This document shows, one piece after another, positions 20,601 to 28,074 of a DNA stretch of 37,133 nt. The notes beneath the pieces are model-generated. The model was not told where the DNA came from. It ran no database searches and was given only the letters and a program-made list of their open reading frames with translations. Origin of the DNA: Intoshia linei (Eukaryota; Orthonectida; Rhopaluridae); contig LWCA01000249.1 of NCBI GenBank assembly GCA_001642005.1, positions 1 to 37,133 on the forward strand, written 5' to 3'. Made by a program: the position numbers and the translations under genes. Position 1 is the stretch's first letter. Every line of letters starts with the position of its first letter.

Positions 20601-22442
20601 CTACTAGTCTTAGAATTATATAAAGTCCACATTTCAATTGCAGTTTTTTCCGGGTGATAATACGACAAATTTAAATCTCCAAAACTCACACCTTACGAAT
20701 CAGAAACCCTAATTATCCTTTTTTTTGAAAATCAAACGAATTGGAGAATTTAAAAAAATATGGGTGGTACATTTATATCCTGTTAACACACACAAAAAAT
20801 TTCAATCTGAATAAGTGACGACTTCATGATCAAAAAGCATTTTGATATTCATATATTTTTTTTCCGATATATTTTATTAAAAAAAAATGTGAAATAATTA
20901 ATGGTCTGAAAATTAAAAAAAAATAAAAAATATTCTGATAGAGCTTATTCCAATTGATATAATTACAAAATTTCAATCCCAGAAATTTGGGGATTCCTGG
21001 TGAAAATAATTTTTATTACATTATCAACCAATATTTTTTCAAATATTCGATTAAATTAAAAATTGGAAATATAAATATGGATCCTACAATTTCAAAAAAA
21101 ATGTGCATGAACGTCTACACATTTCCAATAAAGAAATATGGGTGATCTGATTGAAATGTGGTCTTTAAAAATTTCTAAGACGGGTAGTTATTTAAATAAA
21201 GTTGAACACACACACAGACACACACAGACACACACAAACAAAAATGGCGTCGCATTTTATATAAGTTAGGATATGTTATACATTTTATATCATCGTTTTA
21301 CAAATGTGGATCCAAGTGCCACAGGCGGTCCCAAAACAAAATGACATACTAAATATTTAGATATTATTTTCTTTGACACATACCATCTCCTTATACGACA
21401 TATTAGTGTAATGAAGAACTACCAGGGGCCCGGTCAGATAAAAATTTTAGCCTACATAAATAAAAATAAAAAAAAATTTATACTCCATTCATAATTAAAA
21501 TATTTAGTTTTATTAATAAACCCACTAACATGAAGATTAAACTAAAATTTATAAATTAGTATGATAGTGTGTGCATGATCGGGGCGTTTTTGCTAAAGTG
21601 CCTCATGTGATCAATAAAACATTTAAATCTAAGATTATCCTAATTTTGCACATTTGAATAATGTTATAATATTATCTATTAATTAAGAATATTAGGTCAT
21701 GATCATAAGCCACTAACCGCTCTCCACGGCTCAATAACAACCTGACATTAAAAAATTGTAATACATATAATATATCAGTAATATCTGCTAAAATAATAAT
21801 TATTGTCGTGTCGTAGACACGAATCATCTTAAAACAGTGACAATTTCGAAATTTTGAAATTTAAGAACTGTTGATAAATATAAATACTATACCACTATTT
21901 TTACAAATTTGAGAATTTGTAAATTGGTAAATAAGCTTGACTGCATTTTCTTCCGTAATAGAATTTCCAGATTCTAAAATATCACGGATACTGGAATCCA
22001 TTTCACTTTTTTTGCTATTATTTTGATCATTAATAACATCTTTGGACAAATCCAGCGAAAATTGAACAATATTGGCACCTTTTATAAAAGTAATTATCAA
22101 TTGAGTTATTAATCACTTTACATGAAATATTAAATGAATTCCAAATTTTTGAAAATTTTCGTGCGATAGTAGATTTTCCTGTTCCAGGTTTACCAATAAT
22201 TAAAAAAGAAATTGGTTTTTTCAATAAAGCCTGTAACTCTGCCTGTAAGAATTAATATCAAACTTTAAACTTTTATAATACTTTATCATTATTGAAATAA
22301 TCGACTTTAGCGCAAATTTTAGAAATTTCGGCTTCAGAAATGCCGTAACTCGTTGAAAAGTCAACATTGGGTGGACAATAAATATATTTTGTATCCTAAA
22401 AATTTCATAAAAAAGTATAAAATCCAAAATTACTAAACTCAT
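2638..22442 (-). CDS. AK9: AK9 (adenylate kinase 9), complete 33-exon gene
   Basis: A giant multi-domain nucleoside mono-/diphosphate kinase that balances nucleotides, known from cilia and sperm tails. Exons (high to low): 22442-22434, 22395-22282, 22242-22122, 22078-21893, 20490-20378, 18860-18768, 18694-18536, 18338-18210, 17844-17770, 17711-17253, 17191-17047, 17003-16947, 16707-16471, 16433-16205, 16157-15976, 15373-15045, 14580-14358, 13210-13065, 13013-12801, 12767-12505, 12097-11668, 10351-10202, 9751-9635, 9593-9375, 9336-9120, 9062-8861, 7001-6855, 6817-6600, 6391-6233, 3527-3323, 3236-3138, 3098-2881, 2843-2638. They sum to 6,069 nt with every phase matching: 2,022 aa (human about 1,900). 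P-loops lie near residues 58, 466, 1083 and 1530. The 9-nt first coding exon and the acceptors of exons 13 and 16 are the least certain choices. No internal stop or frameshift is needed, so the gene looks functional despite repeat-filled introns. Confidence 0.93.
2656..2661 (+). terminator. Candidate poly(A) signal of MEIG1, inside AK9 exon 33
   Basis: AATAAA lies 21 nt past the MEIG1 stop, within the coding sequence of the last AK9 exon. The MEIG1 3' UTR would therefore be complementary to AK9 mRNA. Confidence 0.6.
4493..4530 (+). repeat. Repeat end, CAGTAGCGGAT type
   Basis: CAGTAGCGGATCTAGGAGGG is followed by a G-rich tract, standing out from AT-rich flanks. It is related to the end seen at 858-901. 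It lies in an intron of the kinase pseudogene. Confidence 0.4.
4954..5645 (+). mobile_element. Inverted-repeat element family F1, copy 1 (right end lost)
   Basis: Starts TCCTTACTTATATAATATG after a TA, followed by a TTTGTTTGT tract and the family landmarks TTTCACGGTC and ATTATCAACCAATA. It interrupts the kinase pseudogene right after the ATGATGTACGC codons. The right terminal repeat is missing. Sequence from about 5646 to 6120 is AT-rich with no gene and a short GC-richer patch at 5908-5930. Confidence 0.75.
6600..9593 (-). other. AK9: AK9 exons 24-28: adenylate kinase domain 4
   Basis: Exon 24 has RKPHITRYRFN and NRESFCERV. Exon 25 has YIYFFKS and the fourth P-loop GPPKSGKTT (about residues 1530-1538). 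Exon 26 gives YGITKLSMGDVLKK. Exon 27 gives FVLDDFPNTFNQVRLL. Exon 28 has VKVDASKSKWF, equivalent to VIDGFHSKWW. Introns 24 (38 bp) and 27 (37 bp) are very short; intron 26 is 1.86 kb and holds an inverted-repeat element. Confidence 0.92.
7046..7870 (+). mobile_element. Family F1, copy 2, in AK9 intron 26
   Basis: The left end is TCCTTACTTATATAATATG after TA. The right end, degraded, reads TTATATAAGTTAAGA and preserves the CACACTGACACAC tract. Internal landmarks match the other copies. It carries no coding capacity, so it is a non-autonomous element. The rest of the intron, 7871-8860, shows nothing recognisable. Confidence 0.75.
9635..10351 (-). other. AK9: AK9 exons 22-23: acidic linker between domains 3 and 4
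   Basis: Both exons are dominated by Glu, Asp and Asn, with runs of Glu, and keep the frame at phase 0 on both sides. They match the position of the acidic linker of vertebrate AK9, where composition rather than sequence is conserved. Confidence 0.82.
9779..10112 (+). mobile_element. Family F1, copy 3, left half only, in AK9 intron 22
   Basis: The left terminal repeat and about 300 bp of internal sequence are present, with CAAACGAGTT and CTTGGCAAAAACCAC landmarks. The right half is absent. Confidence 0.7.
10603..10622. repeat. (AT)n microsatellite
   Basis: About ten consecutive AT dinucleotides within AK9 intron 21. Confidence 0.8.
10758..10830 (+). repeat. hAT-like terminal fragment in AK9 intron 21
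   Basis: CAGTGGATCCAGATTGG followed by a GC-richer tract, in a setting of pure AT-rich DNA, resembles CAG-starting ends of hAT elements. No second end was found. Confidence 0.35.
11040..11450. repeat. Tandem repeat, about 175-bp period, about 2.4 copies
   Basis: The segment around AAATCTTACGAGTAACA recurs at 11076 and 11251, and in a diverged form at 11425, with the AAAACCCAAAATAAAAAATC block 30-40 nt later in the first two units. Spacing is 175 and 174 bp. It fills much of AK9 intron 21 and is satellite-like. Confidence 0.75.
11668..13013 (-). other. AK9: AK9 exons 19-21: adenylate kinase domain 3
   Basis: Exon 19 gives LGDTNYFCPVRM and YKEKIYYLSTVEAREAF. Exon 20 begins IPAPRIFIIGVKASGKT, the third P-loop (about residues 1083-1090). 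Exon 21 contains WWNKEPYRSKGFIMEGFPRT, the classic DGFPR-type motif with Glu for Asp. The intron between exons 19 and 20 is 33 bp, the shortest in the gene. Confidence 0.92.
12132..12257. repeat. 126-bp hairpin element with 18-bp perfect inverted repeats
   Basis: AATGGATATTATCTTCAA at 12132-12149 is matched by its exact reverse complement at 12240-12257. It sits in AK9 intron 20 (407 bp) just upstream of the exon 21 acceptor, and looks like a tiny foldback element. Confidence 0.75.
13430..13985 (+). mobile_element. Family F1, copy 4, strongly diverged, in AK9 intron 17
   Basis: Landmarks TTCACGGTCAAAAAA, TTAATGGTC, ATAGCTTATTCCAGT and CTACGTATTCCTGGTC occur in family order. The ends are not recognisable. 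The divergence suggests an older insertion than copies 2, 5 and 8. Confidence 0.55.
14270..14325 (+). repeat. Fragment of hAT MITE family F2 in AK9 intron 17
   Basis: TACATAACAGTCAAGCTC matches the internal sequence of the F2 copies at 24191 and 34653. It ends 30-odd bases before the exon 17 donor. Confidence 0.5.
15470..15865. repeat. Degenerate tandem repeat, units of about 72-90 bp
   Basis: About five diverged units each contain AAATTAT-CTTCAAAAT, a CCCTTAA-like patch and CTAAATTTTGG, repeating across AK9 intron 15. Units differ by many substitutions and small indels, so this is an old array. Confidence 0.6.
15880..15962 (-). mobile_element. hAT element terminus beside an AK9 donor site
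   Basis: On the minus strand the end reads CAGGGATCGGTAACCAGTGG, a common hAT terminus, beginning 13 nt past the exon 15 donor. Its other end was not identified. The insertion lies inside the intron and leaves the donor GTATTA intact. Confidence 0.6.
15976..17711 (-). other. AK9: AK9 exons 10-15: adenylate kinase domain 2
   Basis: Exon 10 contains YRWRRSKWKCVCPVAL, a module with YFLSN and NPRRYLVPNMP, then the P-loop GPQLSGKSS (about residues 466-474). Exons 11-14 form a charged helical insert. Exon 15 begins QGGWIVDNYPISKEY, the near-invariant GGWIVDN motif of this domain in AK9. Introns of 61, 43, 239, 37 and 47 bp separate the exons. Confidence 0.9.
18210..18338 (-). other. AK9: AK9 exon 8, helical segment
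   Basis: Given separately because its flanks (intron 7, 197 bp; intron 8, 365 bp) are longer than most and could hide alternative exons. It begins PIKGNKIIPHKIIQRLVCPP and ends PLIE, matching VAEILHHLVQRPEDY onward in vertebrate AK9. Phase 0 at both ends. Confidence 0.85.
18385..18507 (-). other. Short open frame in AK9 intron 7, possible alternative exon
   Basis: A frame of 40 codons starting MFHPYRRVLTGREVPTVI stands out by its balanced base composition. It follows an acceptor-like TAAAATAG and has an internal GTAATACC donor. Its phase does not fit between AK9 exons 7 and 8, so it is not in the gene model. It may be a repeat-derived coding remnant. Confidence 0.25.
19097..19571. mobile_element. 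475-bp TA-flanked inverted-repeat element in AK9 intron 5
   Basis: Left end GGGTGGACACAATTTCA and right end TGAAAATTGTGTCCACCT are near-perfect inverse copies, and a TA dinucleotide flanks each side, the target duplication of Tc1/mariner-type elements. No transposase is encoded. Confidence 0.8.
19580..19904 (+). mobile_element. hAT MITE family F2, right-hand partial copy
   Basis: Shares GATACGCTACAACGAG, the GTGTCAACTT block and the terminal AATTGCAATCCCTG with the copies at 24191 and 34653. The left half is missing; it is cut close to the TA-flanked element at 19097-19571, suggesting nested insertion or deletion. Confidence 0.65.
19990..20320 (+). mobile_element. Family F1, copy 6, internal fragment in AK9 intron 5
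   Basis: Contains AATTACCCTTTATTT, CTTTCACGGTCAAAAAA and GATTATTCTGATA in family order, without terminal repeats. It stops about 60 nt before the AK9 exon 5 donor. Confidence 0.6.
20378..22242 (-). other. AK9: AK9 exons 3-5: adenylate kinase domain 1 (P-loop and NMP region)
   Basis: Exon 3 holds the P-loop GKPGTGKST (about residues 58-66) after a beta strand ISFLIIG. Exon 4 carries the NMP-binding stretch up to NSQICKNSG, and exon 5 resumes GYIIDEYPSISEEF, the position of the DGFPR-type motif, then KPDFIIYLH. The usual Arg of that motif is absent, as in AK9 domain 1 elsewhere. Intron 3 is 43 bp, while intron 4 is 1.4 kb because of a full-length inverted-repeat element. Confidence 0.9.
20537..21271 (+). 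mobile_element. Family F1, copy 5, full length with both long terminal inverted repeats
   Basis: 735 bp from TCCTTACTTA to TAAGTTAGGA, flanked by TA on each side. The terminal repeats extend about 110 bp imperfectly: the left reads through a GTGTGTG tract, TTTCACTTTATTTCAA and ACTAGTCTTAGAA; the right is its inverse with a longer (CACACAGA)n tract. No open frame of note. The TA target and long repeats fit a Tc1/mariner-class MITE. It accounts for most of AK9 intron 4; 21272-21892 shows nothing else recognisable. Confidence 0.8.
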
Positions 22443-22738
22443 TTCAAGTTTTTATATTGATAAGTTTTACATTTGTATTGGAGATTCACTGTAACCAACA
22501 ATAGACAATAATTTATTTATTAAAATTGTTAAAACAATAAATGATCATTGATCACTAAAATCATCATTGATCTTCATAATAACGAAAATGCTTTGATCCG
22601 TATTTTAATCGATCGTCGTATTTAAATTGACTGTGTAGTTGAGATTCATATTCAAGTGAATCAATCTTTTTAAAATTAAATCTAAATTTTTATGAGGTGG
22701 AATTTTATAGAAATGTTAAATTTATTATTATTATTAAA
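22443..22738 (-). promoter_or_regulatory. AK9 5' region between SPATA17 poly(A) signal and AK9 start
   Basis: About 300 bp must hold the AK9 promoter, unless AK9 is transcribed through from SPATA17. The sequence contains repeated TGATCATTGATC-like words near 22545-22575 but no clear TATA box or X-box. Confidence 0.35.
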
Positions 22739-22744
22739 TTTATT
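22739..22744 (-). terminator. Candidate poly(A) signal of SPATA17
   Basis: AATAAA on the minus strand, 4 nt past the SPATA17 stop; a second copy follows at 22726-22721. Confidence 0.6.
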
Positions 22745-22748
22745 AAAT

Positions 22749-25700
22749 TTACGTTTTATCGTGTATGCACTGTAAATATTCCTTCATTTTTAATTGTTCT
22801 CGCGCATTTTCAATGCTAAAGTAATCTGTTTGTACCCTCAAAGTTGGTTCCAATTTTTTATGACGTAGATGAAATACAACACTTGGCGCTTTGAATGGAC
22901 CCTAAAAAGTTGATTTATATGTTTTTATTAGGATTTTATTCAGAAATACAACTTTTAATTTAATTTAATTTTTATTTTTACCTTAAAATCAAATGGTTTC
23001 GTTGGATTGCTGTATTTATTTTCTACTGTTATGCATTTCAGTTTCATTTTTTTCTTTATTTCTCTCATAGATTTTTTATTTTCCATTTTGTTATAATATT
23101 TTATCAAGTCATTCATTTTTTGTAGTTTTCTAATATTTATTAGTTAAATTTTTATAAGGCGTTATAATTTAAATTTTCAATTTCAGTCTATGTGGAGAAT
23201 TATGCAAAAATATATATTTTTACAACCTGAAAGAAAAAATCCCGTTTCTGTAAAATTAAGTCTTTTATTAAATTTTTGGTAAAAAAAACTAAAATAGATT
23301 TTTCTACTGCATTTGGTCTTCTGTAGAGGTGACGAATTACCATCAATCGAGTTAAAATGTATTCTTGACTTAGTGAAGTATAATTATAATTAGAAATATA
23401 ATTATATAGTAACAATGTATACATATCATATTACAACTACAATACAGTTTTGACATTGACGTAAAATATAAACGAACGGTATTTATATTACGGGTGATAT
23501 TTTGAAGAATATACTCCATCAATCATGTTAGTTCCTACTAAGTGATGATTTTTGATGCAATATTTTTTTAATTCTTTCTCCTGGTTGCTTTCAAAATCAA
23601 TCTTATTTTCCAGATTAATTTGTTTGGATTTTTCCAATTTTTCCAGTCTAAACATCAGTTATTATCATAATATCATATATTACAGGCCGTTTAAAAAGTT
23701 TGGTTTCTTTAAAAATTGTGTGTAAATTATTGAACTTTTATTATTGTAAACTAAAAATTATGTGAAGGATCAACTTTTACCAGCACAAAACAAAAAAGTC
23801 CATTTTAACCAAAATATCCAGGATCAAGACAATTTTTTATCCGGCCACATTTATTCACTTTGAAAAAAACTCTTGCATTATTCCTTTTTAATCTTACGTT
23901 TTTAGAAAATTGTATAGACTCAATTTTTGTCAGTATTTGTCAATTTTGCTATTTTAAAAGTCCTTTTTTTTGGAGTTAATAAAAAATGCCTTAATAATGT
24001 ATAATGAGTTAAAATTACATATAAATTTTATGACGTTTCTGAATTCCATTTAAAAACATTTTTTGAGCGTAATAGTCATGTTTATACTTACGGCTATAAT
24101 AACCTTTCCACGTTTTTTGTATCTAGATTTTATTAATTTGAATAAAATTTTATCATTGTATTATTACAGTTAGTTCGGCATAATCTCAACCAGGGATTGG
24201 AATTAATTGATTGTAACAAATTTAATTGCAATTAATTGGTAAAAATGATTAAAAAATAATCAATTAATTGTTTGTTCAAAAATTATTTTTCAATTCATTG
24301 CTTTATCAAAAATAAAAAATTTCAATTAATTGAAGATTGATAACAATATCATAATCATTTTTAAAAAACTGTCATGAGGTTATAATAAATATACTACGAT
24401 GCTGTTTGTTCGAAGTACATAAAATTCAAGCTAGTAAGTTAAATACATCATTTTTCTGGTACAAACGCGTTTCTATTTTTCTAAAATTGGATAGAATAAT
24501 GAAAAGTTGTTAATATTTTATTATACAATTTTAAACTATTTTAGTACCATTATATTATATTTGCAAATTAGTACTTAAAAAATATTTTCATATTATTTAC
24601 TTAATTTTATTTTTTCTTTTGAATTTGGAAATAAAAGTTTTTCTGGAAATAAATAAAGCATGGTAAGACTGTGATACGCTACAACGAGTGTTGACATTGT
24701 CAACTTGACACCTTAATATTGTATTATTATAAATTATAGTGTATATTATTATTTATTAATTTAATTTTTGAACTACATAAAAAAAATTTAATTAATTTTA
24801 TCATGCAACCATTCATCAATAAGAGGAATCAATTTATATTTTTTCAGTTATATAAAAAAAACCAATTAATTAAAAATTGTATCATTTATTCTAATTATTC
24901 ATATAGACCAGTGGTTTTCAACCCTGAGGTCGCTGCCACTAGGGGGGTCGCGAATTTTATCAGAGGGTCGTGAGAATTTGAAAATTTATGAATATATTTA
25001 TTTTTTTTTTTTATTTTAACATAATATTAAAAGTAATAATGTTATGGAAATATTTTTACATTCTGTATCAAAATTTAAAAAGTTCTTCTTCACTCAATAT
25101 ATAAACTATTACCGATAAAATACAGGATAAGGTAATAGATTTAATAAATGAATTCACTGCACGTAATATTTTCTATGAAAAACCATTTTATCATTTTATT
25201 ATTATATATATTATACATATTACATATATATTATATTATTATCATTTATAAAATCATGTTATTATTCTATGAAAAAAATTTTTGGGTCGCGAGAATTTTT
25301 TATGTTTATAAGAGGGTCGCGAACACAAAAAAGGTTGAAAACCACTGCTATAGACTAAATATCAGGGTGATCAATTGTGGGTCAACTTAGCGTTCAGAAA
25401 AATTAGATCTGACTGCGTAAATTTTCATATATAAAAAACCATTATAGCTGCATCTCGCCTCATTTTATTATATTCCTGGTCTTTTTTTTCCTAAGTACAC
25501 TTTAAATAAATTTGTATAATTAACTTGATAATAAAGTTAATTATAATTATTATAATACTATATTACTATATTATTACATAAATCTATATATACCAGCCGT
25601 GTCAAACTTGCGGTCCGCGGGCCGCATGCGGCCCATTTCAAATTTACGTGCGACCTGTCGAAAATTTGTATATGTATATATATTATATTATTAATACTAA

Positions 25701-27434
25701 TATTATATTAATATATAATTAATATTTATATTGTTAAATATTTCAAAATTAATTGTGTATCATCATTATCAGACCTAAACTGCGAGAAGATCAAATTAAC
25801 TTATAAATTAATGATAATTAACACTTAATTCAAAATTTATAAAAATACGTAGAATTTATATCAAATTAAAATTCTAGTTTTATTATTCGAACGATAATTT
25901 AAAAAAATTAATATTGCACAATGGATACAAAACCGTACAAAAAAAATCTCATTTTTAATTTACATGGTCGAATTATCACAAAATAATTAATAATTAAATC
26001 AACGTGTATTACAAAATGATCTAGATCAGTAGTTCCCAAAGTTTTTCCAACATGGACCACTTGTCACCCAAAAAAATCCCCTTAATCCTGAACACGTTAC
26101 TAACGTAATATTGATATTTTTTTATTATATATTTCTCCTTAAATTGAAAATTTTACATTAATTTTGACAAAGTAGCTTAAATGGCGTAATTAAAAAAATT
26201 TTTAATTTAAAACATACTTATGGCGAACTACCAGTGCCGTATGCGAGATCCTTTCACCGAGGGATCTTGACGAAATTTTTTTTAAAAAAAAGGCTTTAAT
26301 TTACTAAATTGAGCATTAAAAAAATTCTTGAATATCAACTAATTTAAGTGTTAAGTTTGAAATGTCAACTCAAGAGTCTTGGAAAGGTGGATAGGTTTAT
26401 ATGACATTATAATTCATTTATAAAATTTTTTAATGGGGTATTTCTTATTTTTGAAGTAGCGACGGGCTTTCTAGGTTCAATTCTAAAGACTACCATCGAA
26501 CTAAGTTAAATCGTTACATAAGTTAAATTTAACGCATGTGAAAATTATTCACGTTATTCAGTCAGTAAATTTTCATTTTATGTTGATTAAATGATTTTTA
26601 CGTTCACTAATAATAATAATAAATGATCAATACAATTCTAGTTTATTATTACATTTGTATTATTGTTAAAAAAAGGTTATCTTCATTTAATTTAAAATTT
26701 TTCTTGTGGACCACCTATAATTTCCTGTGGACCCTTTAGGAACCACTGATCTAGATTCATATTATAATGGTTTTCAAAGGTGATGCTAGAAAAATTTTCA
26801 AAGTAATAATAACATCCGCGTATTTGAGTTTGCCATGGCTGCAATATACTACTGTATATATACTCATTTATATTAATGACAGTGATTAAAATTAACATGA
26901 TAAAATTTAAATAAAACTTAAAAACAACCATTGCTAGACGTCTAAATTTTTGCCTTCCCATATACCCACGCCAGGTTTTTTGAATTTTTGTTGCACATTC
27001 ATTTAAATATCTAATAAGCCAAAATCAATCAAAATATACAATCAATAATGTTATAATAGCTATAGAAAATATAAGAATTATCAAAACTTTTACTAAAATG
27101 TACATTGTACAATATACGGTTAACCCAAAATCCCATAAAATGATCAAATAAAGAATTTGAATATAGCATTTTATACATTTACACCCATTCATAACTTTAA
27201 AATAATTACTTTAATTGTTTTCGCCATTTCACACCTCTAAACCAAGATTGAATTTTGACTGCTGCAAAGTATTCGTCGAATCGATTATTTTCCGTGTCTC
27301 TAATTACAAATTCATGTGATATTTATTAATGTTTGAATAATGATGAATGATGATAATAATGAATACGTCAATCTATTGCTATACTCAACGATGAGATGCT
27401 CCAAATTTTGTTGAATTAGTTGTTCCAAAGACAT
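22749..27434 (-). CDS. SPATA17: SPATA17 (spermatogenesis-associated protein 17), complete but C-terminally short
   Basis: An IQ-motif protein that binds calmodulin and is needed in spermatids and motile cilia. Exons: 27434-27385, 27299-27210, 27010-26881, 24122-24019, 23647-23492, 23129-22982, 22901-22749; phases agree and give 276 aa. Three IQ repeats are visible: AAVKIQSWFRGVKWRK, ATKIQKTWRGYMGRQK and IQKTWKGYYSRKY. A coiled coil follows, then MIDGVYSSKYHP and, near the end, KGPFKAP and LEPTLRVQTDY, matching QGPFRD and LEPTLRVAEP of the vertebrate protein. The protein stops at CIHDKT, some 80 residues before the human C-terminus. The exon 3 donor (GTCATT, intron from 26880) is the weakest call; a 45-bp alternative intron was considered. 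It precedes AK9 on the same strand and shares its promoter with the frame at 27532. Confidence 0.88.
24191..24890 (+). mobile_element. hAT MITE family F2, copy A, in SPATA17 intron 3
   Basis: Begins CAGGGATTGGAATTAATTG and shares ACTACGATGCTGTTTGT, AAACGCGTTTCTATTTTTCT and GATACGCTACAACGAG with copy B at 34653. The right end is truncated near 24890. Confidence 0.7.
24910..25347. mobile_element. hAT-type MITE with 8-bp target duplication
   Basis: 438 bp with inverted ends CAGTGGTTTTCAACC and GGTTGAAAACCACTG. The flanks ATATAGAC (left) and CTATAGAC (right) agree at seven of eight bases, the target size of hAT transposons. The GGGTCGCGA words inside mirror each other. It has no coding capacity. 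Confidence 0.88.
25594..25680 (+). repeat. Terminal fragment of a GC-rich hAT-like repeat
   Basis: GTGTCAAACTTGCGG and GGGCCGCATGCGGCCC form a strikingly GC-rich tract in AT-rich DNA. This type of end is widespread in animal genomes. The opposite end was not found. Confidence 0.5.
26027..26748. mobile_element. hAT-type element, 722 bp, perfect 8-bp target duplication
   Basis: Ends CAGTAGTTCCCAAAG and, inverted, CAGTGGTTCCTAAAG; both flanks are exactly ATCTAGAT. Located in SPATA17 intron 3, 132 bp past the exon 3 donor. No transposase frame survives. Little decay in the target duplication suggests fairly recent insertion. Confidence 0.9.
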
Positions 27435-27531
27435 ATTTTAATTCATTGCAAAAATTTGTTTCTATTTGAAATGAAATAAATTGTCCCCAGTTATTATTGG
27501 TAACAATAGTAAATAAAAGGTAGCACAGAAA
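27435..27531. promoter_or_regulatory. Bidirectional promoter with an RFX X-box-like palindrome
   Basis: Only 97 bp separate the SPATA17 start (minus) from the start at 27532 (plus). GTTATTATTGGTAAC at 27490-27504 fits the insect X-box consensus RYYVYY-N(1-3)-RRHRAC on both strands; on the minus strand it begins GTTACC, the canonical half-site. RFX factors drive ciliary genes through such sites. The consensus is loose, so a chance match in 100 bp is possible. Confidence 0.55.
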
Positions 27532-28074
27532 ATGTTTCTAATTATTAACACATATTATAATATAGTTCTGTATATATTTGTTTTGAAATGTTTAGGATTA
27601 ATAAAATTACCAGAAAGAAAAAAATTAAAAAAATCAATTCGTAATTTTTGTTTACATATTTATCGTATTTTTTTTTATAGAAGAAATTATGACGTATTTG
27701 GCCAAGATGTACAAAAATTGAATAATCCCTCTAAAATTGTTTTTGTAAACACATCGTTGGAGTTGGATCAAAGTAAATCTTGGCGTAGAAATCGACCCAA
27801 CCCTCAAAGATCGTCATTTATTAGATCCAACGCTCGAACCTTGTGTAAACCGATATGCTATGTCACCACCAAAAAAAATGAACAAAATGAAAATTTGTTC
27901 TATGAAATTCAGACAAATGACAATTACTCCAATATTTTACCAAAAAAAATTATAGATTCTGATAAAATTACCTCTACTCAAAGAAGTGACTTTATTAAAC
28001 CACATTTAGATCTAAATCAACACAGTAAGTGTAAGCACCGGAATACATACGTAGCTAAATCGATAAGTAAATAA
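27532..28074 (+). CDS. Orphan protein with N-terminal membrane segment
   Basis: I do not recognise this protein. The frame from ATG 27532 to TAA 28072-28074 gives 180 aa. Residues 1-25 are hydrophobic with Tyr and Ile (a signal anchor or transmembrane helix), followed by a strongly basic stretch (PERKKLKKS) and a polar Asn/Ser/Lys-rich tail. Short introns of about 31 bp could be hidden, for example after TTTT before 27648 ending near 27680, and a strong GTAAGT lies at 28024, so the C-terminus is uncertain. Its start is 97 bp from SPATA17 on the opposite strand, which suggests co-expression in ciliated or male germ cells. Confidence 0.5.
   Translation: MFLIINTYYNIVLYIFVLKCLGLIKLPERKKLKKSIRNFCLHIYRIFFYRRNYDVFGQDVQKLNNPSKIVFVNTSLELDQSKSWRRNRPNPQRSSFIRSNARTLCKPICYVTTKKNEQNENLFYEIQTNDNYSNILPKKIIDSDKITSTQRSDFIKPHLDLNQHSKCKHRNTYVAKSISK

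Noticed and set aside
25148-25390. 80-codon frame on the plus strand
   Set aside because: It falls inside a 438-bp hAT MITE and runs out of it; the composition is Ile/Tyr-rich as expected from AT-rich noise.
25440-25490. Seventeen-codon exon-like frame on the minus strand (EKKDQEYNKMRRDAAIM) with splice-like borders in SPATA17 intron 3
   Set aside because: Its phase does not fit between SPATA17 exons 3 and 4, and the two exons already align to the vertebrate protein without a gap.
26692-26880. Open frame continuing SPATA17 exon 3 past its donor, with an IQ-like ILQPWQTQIRG, toward the hAT element
   Set aside because: The true third IQ repeat is encoded at 24122-24019 and fits in phase and length; the open stretch is intron sequence without a usable later donor.
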